Shown here: piece by piece, positions 18,500 to 26,996 of the stretch
How positions within the stretch are numbered: position 1 is the first letter of the stretch
Layout of the letters: the number at the start of each line of letters is the position of its first letter
Assembly (NCBI RefSeq): GCF_006716785.1
Contig: NZ_VFPQ01000001.1
Coordinates: forward strand, 1,302,001-1,366,000
DNA length: 64,000 nt
Reading direction: 5' to 3'
Origin: Thermopolyspora flexuosa
GTDB taxonomy: Bacteria; Actinomycetota; Actinomycetes; Streptosporangiales; Streptosporangiaceae
Notes under the pieces: model-generated
The model's database searches: none
The model's input: the letters and a program-made list of their open reading frames with translations, nothing else
What the model was told of the DNA's origin: nothing
Translations under genes and position numbers: made by a program

Positions 18500-19981
18500 T
18501 TGACGCACGCAACCCTCACCCTCGACCCCGCCTTCACGATCGGGACCGTCGATCCGCGGCTGTTCGGGTCCTTCGTGGAGCACCTCGGCCGGTGCGTGTA
18601 CACCGGCGTGTACGAGCCGGGACACCCCACCGCCGACGAGCACGGACTCCGCCGTGACGTGCTGGAACTCGTGCGCGAGCTCGGCGTGACCGTGGTGCGC
18701 TACCCCGGCGGCAACTTCGTCTCCGGCTACCGCTGGGAGGACGGGGTCGGGCCCGAGCGCCCGGTCCGGCTCGACCCGGCGTGGAAGTCGATCGAGCCGA
18801 ACGCGTTCGGCCTGGGGGAGTTCATGATCTGGACCCGGCGGGCCGGGGTGCAGCCCATGCTCGCCGTCAACCTCGGCACCCGCGGCGTGCAGGAGGCCTG
18901 CGACCTGCTCGAGTACGCCAACCACCCGGGCGGCACCGCGCTGTCCGAGCTGCGCGCGTCGCACGGCGCGCGCGAGCCGTACGGGATCCGGATCTGGTGC
19001 CTCGGCAACGAGATGGACGGGCCCTGGCAGACCGGGCACAAGACCGCGCACGAGTACGGCCGGCTCGCCGCGGAGACCGCCCGCGCCATGCGCATGATCG
19101 ACCCCGACCTGGAGCTCGTGGCCTGCGGCAGCTCGGGCGCGGGCATGCCGACCTTCGGCGCGTGGGAGGCCACCGTGCTCGAGGAGGCGTACGACCAGGT
19201 CGACTACATCTCCCTGCACGCCTACTACGAGCCGCTCAACGGCGACCTTGAAACTTTCCTCGCCTCCGGGGCGATGATGGAGGCCTACATCGAGGACGCG
19301 ATCGCCACCTGCGACCACGTGCGGGCCAAGCTCAAGCGGGACAAGCGCATCCACCTGTCGTTCGACGAGTGGAACGTCTGGTACATGTCCCGCCACCAGG
19401 CCGACCCGCCCACCGAGTGGCGGCACGCCCCGCGCCTGCTCGAGGACCACTACAACGTGCTCGACGCGGTCGTCGTGGGGAGCCTGCTCATCGCCCTGCT
19501 CCGGCACGCCGACCGGGTGAAGATGGCCTGCCTCGCCCAGCTCGTCAACGTCATCGCCCCGATCGTCACCGAGCCGGGCGGACGCGCCTGGCGGCAGACC
19601 ATCTTCCACCCGTTCGCCCAGGCCAGCCGGTACGGCCGCGGCACCGTGCTGCGGGTCGAGCCGAACGCGCCGTACGCGGGGGACGTGCCCGCCCTGCACG
19701 CCACCGCGGTGCTCGCTGAGGACGGCACGCTCACCCTGTTCGCGGTCAACCGCTCGCTCACCGACGCGCTCGAGCTGCACGCCACGGTCCGGGCGTTCGG
19801 CGAGCCGCGCATCCTCGAGCACTCGGTGCTCTCCGACCCCGACCTCGAGGCGCGCAACACCGCCGACGACCCGGACCGGGTACGGCCGCGCCCCGTCGGC
19901 ACGTCCGCGATCGGCGACGGCACGCTGCACGCGATGCTGCCGCCCGCGTCGTGGAACGTGATCCGGCTCGCCACCCGGTGA
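18500..19981 (+). CDS. Alpha-L-arabinofuranosidase, glycoside hydrolase family 51
   Basis: GH51 enzyme removing terminal L-arabinofuranose from arabinan or arabinoxylan fragments; intracellular, as no signal peptide is seen. It has 493 aa, normal for the family. The acid/base is Glu171 in WCLGNEMDGPWQ and the nucleophile Glu290 in SFDEWNVWY. The family's RYPGGNFVSGYRWEDG motif spans about 67-82. The start is TTG 18500 with a GGGAGG site at about 18489-18494. The gene is divergent from the SMP-30 lactonase across a possible operator. Confidence 0.95.
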   Translation: MTHATLTLDPAFTIGTVDPRLFGSFVEHLGRCVYTGVYEPGHPTADEHGLRRDVLELVRELGVTVVRYPGGNFVSGYRWEDGVGPERPVRLDPAWKSIEPNAFGLGEFMIWTRRAGVQPMLAVNLGTRGVQEACDLLEYANHPGGTALSELRASHGAREPYGIRIWCLGNEMDGPWQTGHKTAHEYGRLAAETARAMRMIDPDLELVACGSSGAGMPTFGAWEATVLEEAYDQVDYISLHAYYEPLNGDLETFLASGAMMEAYIEDAIATCDHVRAKLKRDKRIHLSFDEWNVWYMSRHQADPPTEWRHAPRLLEDHYNVLDAVVVGSLLIALLRHADRVKMACLAQLVNVIAPIVTEPGGRAWRQTIFHPFAQASRYGRGTVLRVEPNAPYAGDVPALHATAVLAEDGTLTLFAVNRSLTDALELHATVRAFGEPRILEHSVLSDPDLEARNTADDPDRVRPRPVGTSAIGDGTLHAMLPPASWNVIRLATR

Positions 19982-19990
19982 GCGGTCCGG

Positions 19991-21166
19991 TCAGGCCGCC
20001 GCGCGGCCTACCCGTGACCCCGGCGCGCGCACCGCGGCGAGCGCGAGCTCCGCGGCCCGCAGCGCGCTGTTCACCGACACCTCGCTGAGCAGGCCGGGTG
20101 CGGCCACCGCGTCGCCGGCGAGCCAGACCCCGTCGCCCCGCTCGATCGCCGGACGGTCCCGCCAGGTGAACCCCGGCAGGTCCAGGGCGCCGGTACGGCC
20201 CCGCGCCACCGCGTCCCGCCGCCGGCTCAGCCGCTCGCGCCAGCCCGGGACGGCCAGATCGGCCAGGCGCTCCACCCGGGCGAGCGCGTCCGCACGGGAC
20301 TCGCCGTCCCGCATCGGCATCATCAGCTGGACCAACGTCTCCCCGTCCGGGGCGAGCGACCGGTCGAGCAGGCCGTACTGCTCGGCGAAGCCGCCCTCGT
20401 CCAGGTCGGACAGCAGGAACAGGTCGCCCGCGCCGCGCCGTACGCCGAGGTCGAGCAGCACGGCCCGGCCGCTCTCCCACTGCAGGCGCTCGTCGCCGAG
20501 CAGCGTGCGCGCCGCGTCGAGCGAGGTGGCCACGATCGCGGGCGTGCCCGGCAGCTCGTGCACCCGCGCCCCGGTCTCGATCCGCACGCCGAGCCGCCGC
20601 GCGCAGGCGGCCATCCGGCCGATCACCGCGCCCCAGCCGCCCCTGACGTACCGGACCGCCGGGTACTTGGGCGCGGTCACCCGCAGCAGCCGCTCCCACA
20701 CGAACGCCGCCGACAACCGGCCCGGATCGGCCTCGTAGGTGATCACGCCGACCAGCCCGGCCGCCGCCTTCGCGGCCTGCTCGCCGAACCGCTCCGCCGC
20801 CCAGGAGCCGAAGTCGCGGTCGACCGGCGCCCGCAGCCGCCGGTGCGCGACCATGCGCAGCAGCGGGCCCGGCGGGAGCCCGCACCTGCCCTGCCAGCGG
20901 AACCGCGCCCGCCGCAGCGCCCGCCAGCCGGGCCGCGCGTACGGCCGGACCAGCCCGCGGGCCGCCAGCCAGCGCCACGGCGCGCCGTCCGAGTAGAAGG
21001 CGTGCGGGCCGTCGTTCGCCACGTACGGCCCCGCGGTCGACCGGGCCCGGCCGCCGAGCGCCTCGTGCGCCTCGTACAGGGTCACCTGCGCGCCTCCCTC
21101 GGCGCAGGCGATGGCGGCGGTCAGCCCGGCGAGCCCGCCGCCGATGACGGTGATGTGCGGTCTCAT
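19991..21166 (-). CDS. FAD-dependent oxidoreductase, phytoene desaturase/amine oxidase-like
   Basis: Flavoprotein of 391 aa with the dinucleotide-binding motif VIGGGLAGLTAAIACAEGG at residues 6-24 and the FAD glutamate in LYEAHEALGGRAR. The C-terminal WLAGDAVAAPGLLSEVSVNSALRAAE motif is typical of carotenoid desaturase and amine-oxidase relatives. Its start overlaps the stop of the sigma-factor gene (ATGA at 21163-21166), so it is translated with it. Being shorter than true phytoene desaturases, its substrate is uncertain. Confidence 0.88.
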   Translation of the reverse strand: MRPHITVIGGGLAGLTAAIACAEGGAQVTLYEAHEALGGRARSTAGPYVANDGPHAFYSDGAPWRWLAARGLVRPYARPGWRALRRARFRWQGRCGLPPGPLLRMVAHRRLRAPVDRDFGSWAAERFGEQAAKAAAGLVGVITYEADPGRLSAAFVWERLLRVTAPKYPAVRYVRGGWGAVIGRMAACARRLGVRIETGARVHELPGTPAIVATSLDAARTLLGDERLQWESGRAVLLDLGVRRGAGDLFLLSDLDEGGFAEQYGLLDRSLAPDGETLVQLMMPMRDGESRADALARVERLADLAVPGWRERLSRRRDAVARGRTGALDLPGFTWRDRPAIERGDGVWLAGDAVAAPGLLSEVSVNSALRAAELALAAVRAPGSRVGRAAA

Positions 21167-22107
21167 GTCCTTGCGGACGCATCCCGCCCGTCCCGGCGTG
21201 ACATCGCCAGCGGGGCGAGCTTGTCCGGGTTGGCGATCAGGTAGACGGTGGTGACCAGGCCGTCCGCCACCACCGGCGAGATCAGCACGACGGGCACCCC
21301 GGCGGCCCGCCCGACGATCGCCGGGCCGCCGTTCACCTCGTCGATCTCCACCGCGATCGCGGCCGACTCGGGCAGGCCGAGCAGGGCGAGCTGCCGGCGC
21401 GCCCGCTCCGGCTTGGCGATCGCCAGCAGGAACCGGGCCACCTTCACCGCGCCGCGGATCACCCGCAGCGGCGCCGGGGCCTTGCCGCCGCCGTCGCCCA
21501 CCAGCGCCGCGTCCGGGGCGAGCAGCGCGACCAGCCCGTCCAGGTCCCCGCCCGCCGCCGCCGCGAGGAACCGCTCGGTCACCCGCCGCCGCTCCGCCCG
21601 GTCCACCGCGAACCGCGGCCGGCGCGCCTGCACGTGCTCCCGCGCCCGGCGGGCGAGCTGCCGTACCGCGGGCTCACTCCGCCCGATCGCCGCCGCGATC
21701 TCCGCGTACGGCAGGCCGAACGCCTCCCGCAGCACGAAGGCCGCCCGCTCCAGCGGCGACAACGTCTCCAGCACCACCAGCAGCGCCAGCTCCACCGAAT
21801 CGGCCAGCTCGGCCTGCGCGGCCCCGTCCGGCCCGGTCCGCAGCGGCTCGGGCAGCCACGGCCCCACGTACTCCTCCCGTCGCGCCCGCACCCGCCGCAG
21901 CCGGTCGATCGCGAGCCGGGACGTCACCCTGATCAGAAAGGCCCGGGCGTCCTCGACCTTCGCGGCGTCGACCCCCGGCCACCGCAGCCACGCCTCCTGC
22001 ACCACGTCCTCGGCGTCGGCGACGCTCCCCAGGATCCGGTAGGCCACCCCCACCAGCACCGCCCGATGCTCCTGGAAGACCGCGTCCCTCTCCTCCTCGT
22101 TCGCCAT
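21163..22107 (-). CDS. SigJ-like ECF RNA polymerase sigma factor with SnoaL-like C-terminal domain
   Basis: Extracytoplasmic-function sigma factor of the SigJ (ECF41) type, 314 aa. Region 2 (residues about 8-75) contains YRILGSVADAEDVVQEAWLRW; region 4 (about 112-165) contains LSPLERAAFVLREAFGLPY and a helix-turn-helix. The C-terminal 130 residues form an NTF2/SnoaL-like domain (AAAAGGDLDGLVALLAPDA and VYLIANPDKL) that in ECF41 factors tunes activity in place of an anti-sigma factor. ATG 22107 is used. It is the first gene of an operon with the FAD oxidoreductase; ECF41 factors often adjoin a CMD or oxidoreductase gene that they control. Confidence 0.9.
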   Translation of the reverse strand: MANEEERDAVFQEHRAVLVGVAYRILGSVADAEDVVQEAWLRWPGVDAAKVEDARAFLIRVTSRLAIDRLRRVRARREEYVGPWLPEPLRTGPDGAAQAELADSVELALLVVLETLSPLERAAFVLREAFGLPYAEIAAAIGRSEPAVRQLARRAREHVQARRPRFAVDRAERRRVTERFLAAAAGGDLDGLVALLAPDAALVGDGGGKAPAPLRVIRGAVKVARFLLAIAKPERARRQLALLGLPESAAIAVEIDEVNGGPAIVGRAAGVPVVLISPVVADGLVTTVYLIANPDKLAPLAMSRRDGRDASART

Positions 22108-22192
22108 ACCGAGAACGACGCTCCCCACCCGCCCCGACGTGACATCCCGGCCCGCCCCGATTATCCGTTCCCGACCACCCCCGCAGATCCGA

Positions 22193-22198
22193 TACACT
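22193..22198 (+). promoter_or_regulatory. -10 box of tRNA-Ala copy 1
   Basis: TACACT lies 14 bases before the tRNA. The same word precedes the second tRNA-Ala copy, within a similar GATC..TACACTGG context. No good -35 is seen. Confidence 0.5.
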
Positions 22199-22211
22199 GG
22201 CTCCGTCCAAC

Positions 22212-22284
22212 GGGGCTATAGCGCAGTTGGTAGCGCGCCTCCATGGCATGGAGGAGGTCTGGGGTTCGAATCCCCATAGCTCCA
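22212..22284 (+). tRNA. tRNA-Ala(GGC), copy 1
   Basis: 73-base cloverleaf. Acceptor GGGGCTA pairs with TAGCTCC and includes the G3-U70 pair that identifies alanine tRNA. The anticodon arm CCTCC-ATGGCAT-GGAGG presents anticodon GGC. The T arm GGGG-TTCGAAT-CCCC is standard; discriminator base is A. CCA is not encoded. Identical to the copy at 37293-37365. Confidence 0.98.
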
Positions 22285-22293
22285 CTCTCTCGG

Positions 22294-22314
22294 CCCACCG
22301 GATCATCCGGTGGG
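22294..22314 (+). terminator. Terminator of tRNA-Ala copy 1
   Basis: CCCACCGGAT and ATCCGGTGGG form a hairpin, followed by CTTTCG. It begins about ten bases after the tRNA. Confidence 0.75.
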
Positions 22315-22378
22315 CTTTCGCGTTTCCCGCCGCGGCCGTGCCGTCCGCCGACGGAAGGAGTTCCGCCGGGCGGTGGAA

Positions 22379-22510
22379 ATGCGGGGAACATCCACCAACG
22401 ATCCCTCAGGGCTCGTCTGGGAGGACCTCACAGCCGAAAAGATCGCGGCCATCCCCATGGTGGCCGCGCAGGCGGCTGCGCGGGCGACCCAAGCCGACGG
22501 AGGCTCCTGA
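22379..22510 (+). CDS. Small hypothetical protein, 43 aa
   Basis: Unrecognised short reading frame starting at ATG 22379. Third codon positions are mostly G or C, as in real genes of this genome, and the peptide has a plausible alternation of acidic and Ala-rich parts (DPSGLVWEDLTAEKIAAIPM). Upstream the frame is open without meaning. The ribosome-binding site is weak. It could also be a remnant. No homology is recognised. Confidence 0.35.
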   Translation: MRGTSTNDPSGLVWEDLTAEKIAAIPMVAAQAAARATQADGGS

Positions 22511-22804
22511 TCTGTCATCGATCCGTGGTGCGTGGGGTATCGGGTATCCGGGCATACCGTTGGCGGTCGCACATCGCTGGTCACGGCGCTGTCGGCGAGA
22601 CGCTTCGATCGCTCGATCATCCTGCTCGTAAGGCCGCGGACCCATCCGGCCACGGGGAAACGGCCGCCGCTGTGTCAGGGGGCGAGTATCAGCGAGGGCC
22701 GCTCGCCGGTCACCGCCTCAGCCGCGTTGTCCGGACGCGAGGCGGTGGAAGGCCCAGGAAGGCCCGCATTCCGTGGCGGGGCGGTCGCGGGTGAGGAGGT
22801 GATC

Positions 22805-23248
22805 GTGGGTACGTACGCGGGTGGTCCGGGCGCGGAGGCGGACGACCGATACGGGAAGTACGGGGCCGTGTTTCTCGGGCGGCTCAGGGCGGCGGGTTTC
22901 CTCGTCGAGGAGTGCGCCGAGGCGGGGAGGTACGTCGTGACGGCGTCGCCGGGTGGGCCGTTGCCGCTGCGGCCCCGGCTGCACCTGCCCGCATCCCTGC
23001 TCGACGAGTACGTCGCGCGGCTGGCGGATGAGGAGGGGAGCCTCGAGGGGGCGCTGGGGCTCATGCTCGTCCACGTCGAGGAGGATCTCGAGAGCGTGAG
23101 CGTGGACGGGCGCAACCACACGGTCGCGCTGGGCGTGGAGCGCGCGGCGGACGGGCGGGCCGCGTGGTTCGTGCAGGCCGAGCCGGTCGACGTGCCGTCC
23201 TGGCTGGCAGAGGGAGAGTACGAGTGGCGGGCCTACCCGGAGGGGTGA
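22805..23248 (+). CDS. Hypothetical soluble protein, 147 aa
   Basis: Unrecognised, acidic, no signal or membrane segment. GTG 22805 sits five bases after AGGAGG (22794-22799), which fixes the start against the long open frame upstream. The sequence has a regular alpha/beta pattern, for example SLLDEYVARLADEEGSLEGA, then paired strands LESVSVDGRNHTVALGV and RAAWFVQAEPV. It lies convergent with the XRE regulator gene. No function is assigned. Confidence 0.7.
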   Translation: MGTYAGGPGAEADDRYGKYGAVFLGRLRAAGFLVEECAEAGRYVVTASPGGPLPLRPRLHLPASLLDEYVARLADEEGSLEGALGLMLVHVEEDLESVSVDGRNHTVALGVERAADGRAAWFVQAEPVDVPSWLAEGEYEWRAYPEG

Positions 23249-23413
23249 TCGGCACGGTCGGGCGCGGAGGCCGCCGTCACCGTGCTCGTGGGCTGCGGTG
23301 ACCGGTGCGACGAGATACCGAAGCGTGGTGCCGGGCGAGTTCGGCGCGATCGGCATGATGAGGGTCGGCACCACGCCCCGGATGCGCGGCGGTTCTCGAT
23401 GGGGAGCCTGCGC

Positions 23414-24724
23414 TCACGTGCGTGCGGAGACGAGAAGGTCCCGGAACTCCGTGACGGCGGGCTCGGCACGCCGCTGCGCCGGAACGGCCGCGAGGACCTG
23501 GTTCGCCAGGTGGTCGATCATCGTGGTCCGCTGCTCGGGCGGGTGGTTCTCGTAGCCCCTCCGAGCGTGCCGTACGCCCTCGGTGACGTCGCCCGCGCGG
23601 ACGTGGCCGATGCCCTGGATGAGCGCCAGTTGGGTGGGCGACCGAAGGTCGTTCGCCGGAAGGGCGGCCGTCGCGCGCCGGGCGTTCTCGTCGGCCGCTT
23701 CGGCCCTGCCCGCGTAGGCATGGACCCAAGCCGTGGTGTAGAGCAGTCGGTCCTCACCCCAGCCGAAGAGGGACTCGCGATTCTTGATGACCGAGTCGGG
23801 CAGTTTATCGGCCACTGCGCGTAGGTCACGGATCGCGGCGATCGCCTCGTCTGTACGGCCTTCACGCACGAGGGCCTGTGCACGCGCGGAGTGGAGGCTC
23901 GTGAGGCCGGCGCAGGGGACGGCCGGGTACCGCTCACGAACCTCGTCGGCCTTGGCGAGCACCATCCGCGTCGGCCGCTCCGCGTAGAGCGCACGGATGA
24001 GCCCTTCCCCGGCGACGGTGAGGCTGAGCTTCGGGTCGCCCGACCGGTCGGCCGCCGACTGCGCGGTGGCCCACCAGCGGCGCGCCTCCGCCTGATGACC
24101 GAGGTTGGACAGCGTTTTCGCAGTGAGCAGGGACAGCATCGACATCACGCCGCACCATTCGGGGAACTTGCGGTCGCCGGTGCCGATGCGCGCCATGGTC
24201 TGCTGCACCGTGTACACGTCGGCCGAGAGTTCCGAGATCAGCCGTTCCGGAGGCAGCGTCAGATAGCGGGAGCCGTACTCGGCGATCGCCTCGTTCCACT
24301 CGTCGAGGTGGGTGCCCTCGTCCCTGCCGAGCGCGCGATCGACACCGTCCCTGATGCTCTGGATCGCATCGAGTGGCGGGGCGAGGGCGGGAACTCCGAG
24401 CGTGGCGAGCGCCTGCAGCAGTCTGCGTCGTTCCATGTCGTCGCCCTCCCCATGATTTCTCTCCGGGCTCTCTTGGGAGAATAGGCACTTTACGTCGATT
24501 TCAAACGCTGTCGAATAGGCGCGAGCCCAGTCACGCGGGAAATGTCTCCCTTTTTCCCAATCGCGAATCTGGCGGACGAGACTGTCCAGCGACCCGTGTG
24601 TGTAGCCCGCGGCCAGGAGTAGCCTCCGGGCCATCTCCTTCCTGCTCCACTCCCGGTTCTCCCGCTCGGCCTGAAGCCTCACCGCCCACGCCGGCCGCTG
24701 CTTTTCGATCATCCTTTGCCCCAT
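23414..24724 (-). CDS. XRE-type regulator with TPR-like helical repeats
   Basis: DNA-binding protein of about 436 aa. Residues about 15-85 form a lambda-repressor-like helix-turn-helix (WSRKEMARRLLLAAGYTHGS, then RQIRDWEKGRHFPR). The rest is a long array of helix pairs, such as AEARRWWATAQSAADRSGDP and RTDEAIAAIRDLRAVADKLP, consistent with tetratricopeptide repeats that sense a peptide or partner. This two-part form is widespread in actinomycetes. ATG 24724 is used; ATG 24712 is possible. Targets are unknown; the small upstream genes at 22.4-23.2 kb face it. Confidence 0.82.
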   Translation of the reverse strand: MGQRMIEKQRPAWAVRLQAERENREWSRKEMARRLLLAAGYTHGSLDSLVRQIRDWEKGRHFPRDWARAYSTAFEIDVKCLFSQESPERNHGEGDDMERRRLLQALATLGVPALAPPLDAIQSIRDGVDRALGRDEGTHLDEWNEAIAEYGSRYLTLPPERLISELSADVYTVQQTMARIGTGDRKFPEWCGVMSMLSLLTAKTLSNLGHQAEARRWWATAQSAADRSGDPKLSLTVAGEGLIRALYAERPTRMVLAKADEVRERYPAVPCAGLTSLHSARAQALVREGRTDEAIAAIRDLRAVADKLPDSVIKNRESLFGWGEDRLLYTTAWVHAYAGRAEAADENARRATAALPANDLRSPTQLALIQGIGHVRAGDVTEGVRHARRGYENHPPEQRTTMIDHLANQVLAAVPAQRRAEPAVTEFRDLLVSART

Positions 24725-25018
24725 TTCGTCCGAGCAGGCGGGAGCGGGAGATCGATTTTTCCCCCAGTTCTCCGCGCCTATCCACTGCCGCACGCAACCC
24801 CAGGGCTTTACGTTCCGTGACCGGATGTTACCGGCCGCTTTCCCTGTGGACATCCGGAATTCGAGAAATGGGGTCTCCCATGCCGCAAAGCAGGCGGACG
24901 AGTTCATACGTCGGCCCGAATGATCCGCGTACTTCCGCGTTCGGCGCCGACATTCCCGGCCGACGGCGGGATCCGGCCGGTCGGAACCGTACGGTCGGCC
25001 GTCGCGGTCCGGGCGTGG

Positions 25019-25657
25019 TCAGGCCAGGCCGGCGTCGCGGACCTTCATGGCGACCTGGACGCGGTTGTCGGTGCCGAGCTTGGCGAAGATGCGGGAGATG
25101 TTCGCCTTGACGGTCGCGACACTCATGTGGAGGCGTTCGGCGATCTCGGCGTTGGAGCTGCCGCGGGCCACCTCGATGGCGACCTCGAGCTCGCGTTCGG
25201 TGAGCCGGGACAGCTCCTCGCGGGCCTCGGGGCGGCGGGCGCCGGTGGCGGCGGCGATCACCTGGTAGGTGACGCTGGGGGAGAGCGCGGGCTCGCCGCG
25301 GGCCACGGCGCGGACCGCCTCGATCATCTTCGGTGGCGGGGTGTCCTTGAGCAGGAAGCCGGAGGCGCCGAGGCGCAGCGCCCGCAGCACGAGGTCGTCG
25401 GCGTCGAACGTGGTGAGCACGAGCACGCGAGGCGGGTTCGGCTCGGCGAGCAGCTGCTCGGTGGTGACCAGGCCGTCCTGGACCGGCATGCGGATGTCCA
25501 TCAGCACCACGTCCGGCCGTACCGTGCGGACCACCTCCACGGCCTGGCGGCCGTCCCCCGCCTCGCCGGCCAGCTCCAGATCGGGCGCGCCGCCGAGGAT
25601 GAGCCGCAGCCCGGTGCGCACCATCGGGTCGTCGTCCACGATCACAATGCGGGTCAC
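25019..25657 (-). CDS. NarL/LuxR-family response regulator
   Basis: Two-component response regulator of 212 aa. The receiver domain has acidic pocket VDDD near residue 8, the phospho-acceptor aspartate in DVVLMDIRMP (about 53) and the conserved lysine in FLLKDTPP. The C-terminal LuxR-type helix-turn-helix reads LTERELEVAIEVARG then NAEIAERLHMSVATVKANI. It starts at GTG 25657, four bases after the histidine kinase stop, so it is co-translated with its kinase. The divergent ABC exporter is its likely target. Confidence 0.93.
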   Translation of the reverse strand: MTRIVIVDDDPMVRTGLRLILGGAPDLELAGEAGDGRQAVEVVRTVRPDVVLMDIRMPVQDGLVTTEQLLAEPNPPRVLVLTTFDADDLVLRALRLGASGFLLKDTPPPKMIEAVRAVARGEPALSPSVTYQVIAAATGARRPEAREELSRLTERELEVAIEVARGSSNAEIAERLHMSVATVKANISRIFAKLGTDNRVQVAMKVRDAGLA

Positions 25658-25661
25658 ACCG

Positions 25662-26834
25662 TCAAGCCTCCCACGGCAACCGGACATCAAGGACGAACCT
25701 GTCGTCTTCGATGGCATGTGACATCGTGCCTCCGGCCATCCGGACCCGCTCGGACAGGCCCACCAGCCCCAGGCGCGCGCCGGGACCGGCGGGCGTGCCG
25801 GGCAGCACCGGGTTGCTCACCCGGATGCGCAGGCCCTCGCCGGGCCGCCCGTCGAACTCGGCGGTCACCCGGCTGCCGGGGGCGTGCTTGCGCGCGTTCG
25901 TCAGCGCCTCCTGCACGATGCGGTACGCGTGCCGGCCGGTCTGCGTCGGCAGCGCCTCCCGGTCGCTCAGCCGGTCGTGCACCTCGAGCTTCTGCCCGGC
26001 GGCGCGGACCTCGTCGTACAGCTTCTCCAGGTCGGCGAGGGTGGGCTGCGGGGGCGTCACGGCGGCGTCGCCGTCCCGCTCGGGCGCCGCATCGGCCCGG
26101 AGCGTGCCGAGCACGGCGCGCAGCTCGGTGAGCGACTGGTGCGCGTTCTCCTGGATGAGCTGCGCGGTCGCGCGCATCTCCTCCGGGCTGAGGTCGGTGC
26201 GGTACGCCAGGCCGCCGGCGAGCATCGACAGCAGCGAGATCCGGTGGGCGAGCACGTCGTGCATCTCCTGCGCGATCTTGGCGCGTTCCGCGAGCCGGGC
26301 CTGTTCGATGCGCTGCCGCTGCTCCCGCTCGGCGGCGAGCGCGGCCGCACGCTGCGAGGCGGCGACCTCGTCGCGGCCCCGCAGGTACAGGGCGACGCCG
26401 GTGAGGCCCAGGTAGAAGGCGGTGCCGGCGAGCAGCGAGATGTAGGTCTGCTGGGTGATCCCGGTGGTGACCAGCTGTGACGCCATGCACACCCAGGTCA
26501 GCGCGGCGACCGCGAAGAACCGCCGGAGCGGGCGGCGCCTGGCGAGCGACACGTACGCCACGGCGGCCGGGCCGGTGGCGGTGGTGGAGACGAGCGTCAT
26601 CAGCACGGTCACCACCGCGATGAGCACGGGCAGCCGCCGTCGCAGCGCGAGCAGGCCGAGCGCGACCAGGCCCAGCGCCACATCGGACAGCCCGTTCCAC
26701 AGGAAAGCGGGATCCCGGAGGGCGACCCAGACCAGCACGCCGCCGAAGAACACCATCGGCGGCAGGGCGCACAGGTACGGCACTATGCGGCGGATCCACT
26801 CCGATCGCGCCAGGGTTTCCGCGCTCGGGGGCAC
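25662..26834 (-). CDS. NarL-family sensor histidine kinase
   Basis: Membrane histidine kinase, 390 aa. The first 150 residues hold about five hydrophobic helices with little outside sequence, typical of sensors of membrane damage or lipophilic compounds. The HisKA_3 dimerisation helix contains the phospho-acceptor histidine in IAQEMHDVLAHRISLLSML. The ATPase domain is compact: YRIVQEALTNARKHAP (N box) and GARLGLVGLSERV (G box). It is cotranscribed with the response regulator, and divergent from an ABC exporter. Confidence 0.92.
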   Translation of the reverse strand: MPPSAETLARSEWIRRIVPYLCALPPMVFFGGVLVWVALRDPAFLWNGLSDVALGLVALGLLALRRRLPVLIAVVTVLMTLVSTTATGPAAVAYVSLARRRPLRRFFAVAALTWVCMASQLVTTGITQQTYISLLAGTAFYLGLTGVALYLRGRDEVAASQRAAALAAEREQRQRIEQARLAERAKIAQEMHDVLAHRISLLSMLAGGLAYRTDLSPEEMRATAQLIQENAHQSLTELRAVLGTLRADAAPERDGDAAVTPPQPTLADLEKLYDEVRAAGQKLEVHDRLSDREALPTQTGRHAYRIVQEALTNARKHAPGSRVTAEFDGRPGEGLRIRVSNPVLPGTPAGPGARLGLVGLSERVRMAGGTMSHAIEDDRFVLDVRLPWEA

Positions 26835-26996
26835 GTCACCAGCCTAGGAACCGCCGTCGCGCCTCCGGTAGCGACCAGGGTCGATGCCGGGATGGCCGAA
26901 GGTCGATGTCGACCGGCCAAGGTCGAGACCGGAGGACGGCGGGAGTGGACCGCGGGCCGATGATGCGGAGGGGCGACCTCCGGTGCACTGGATCCC

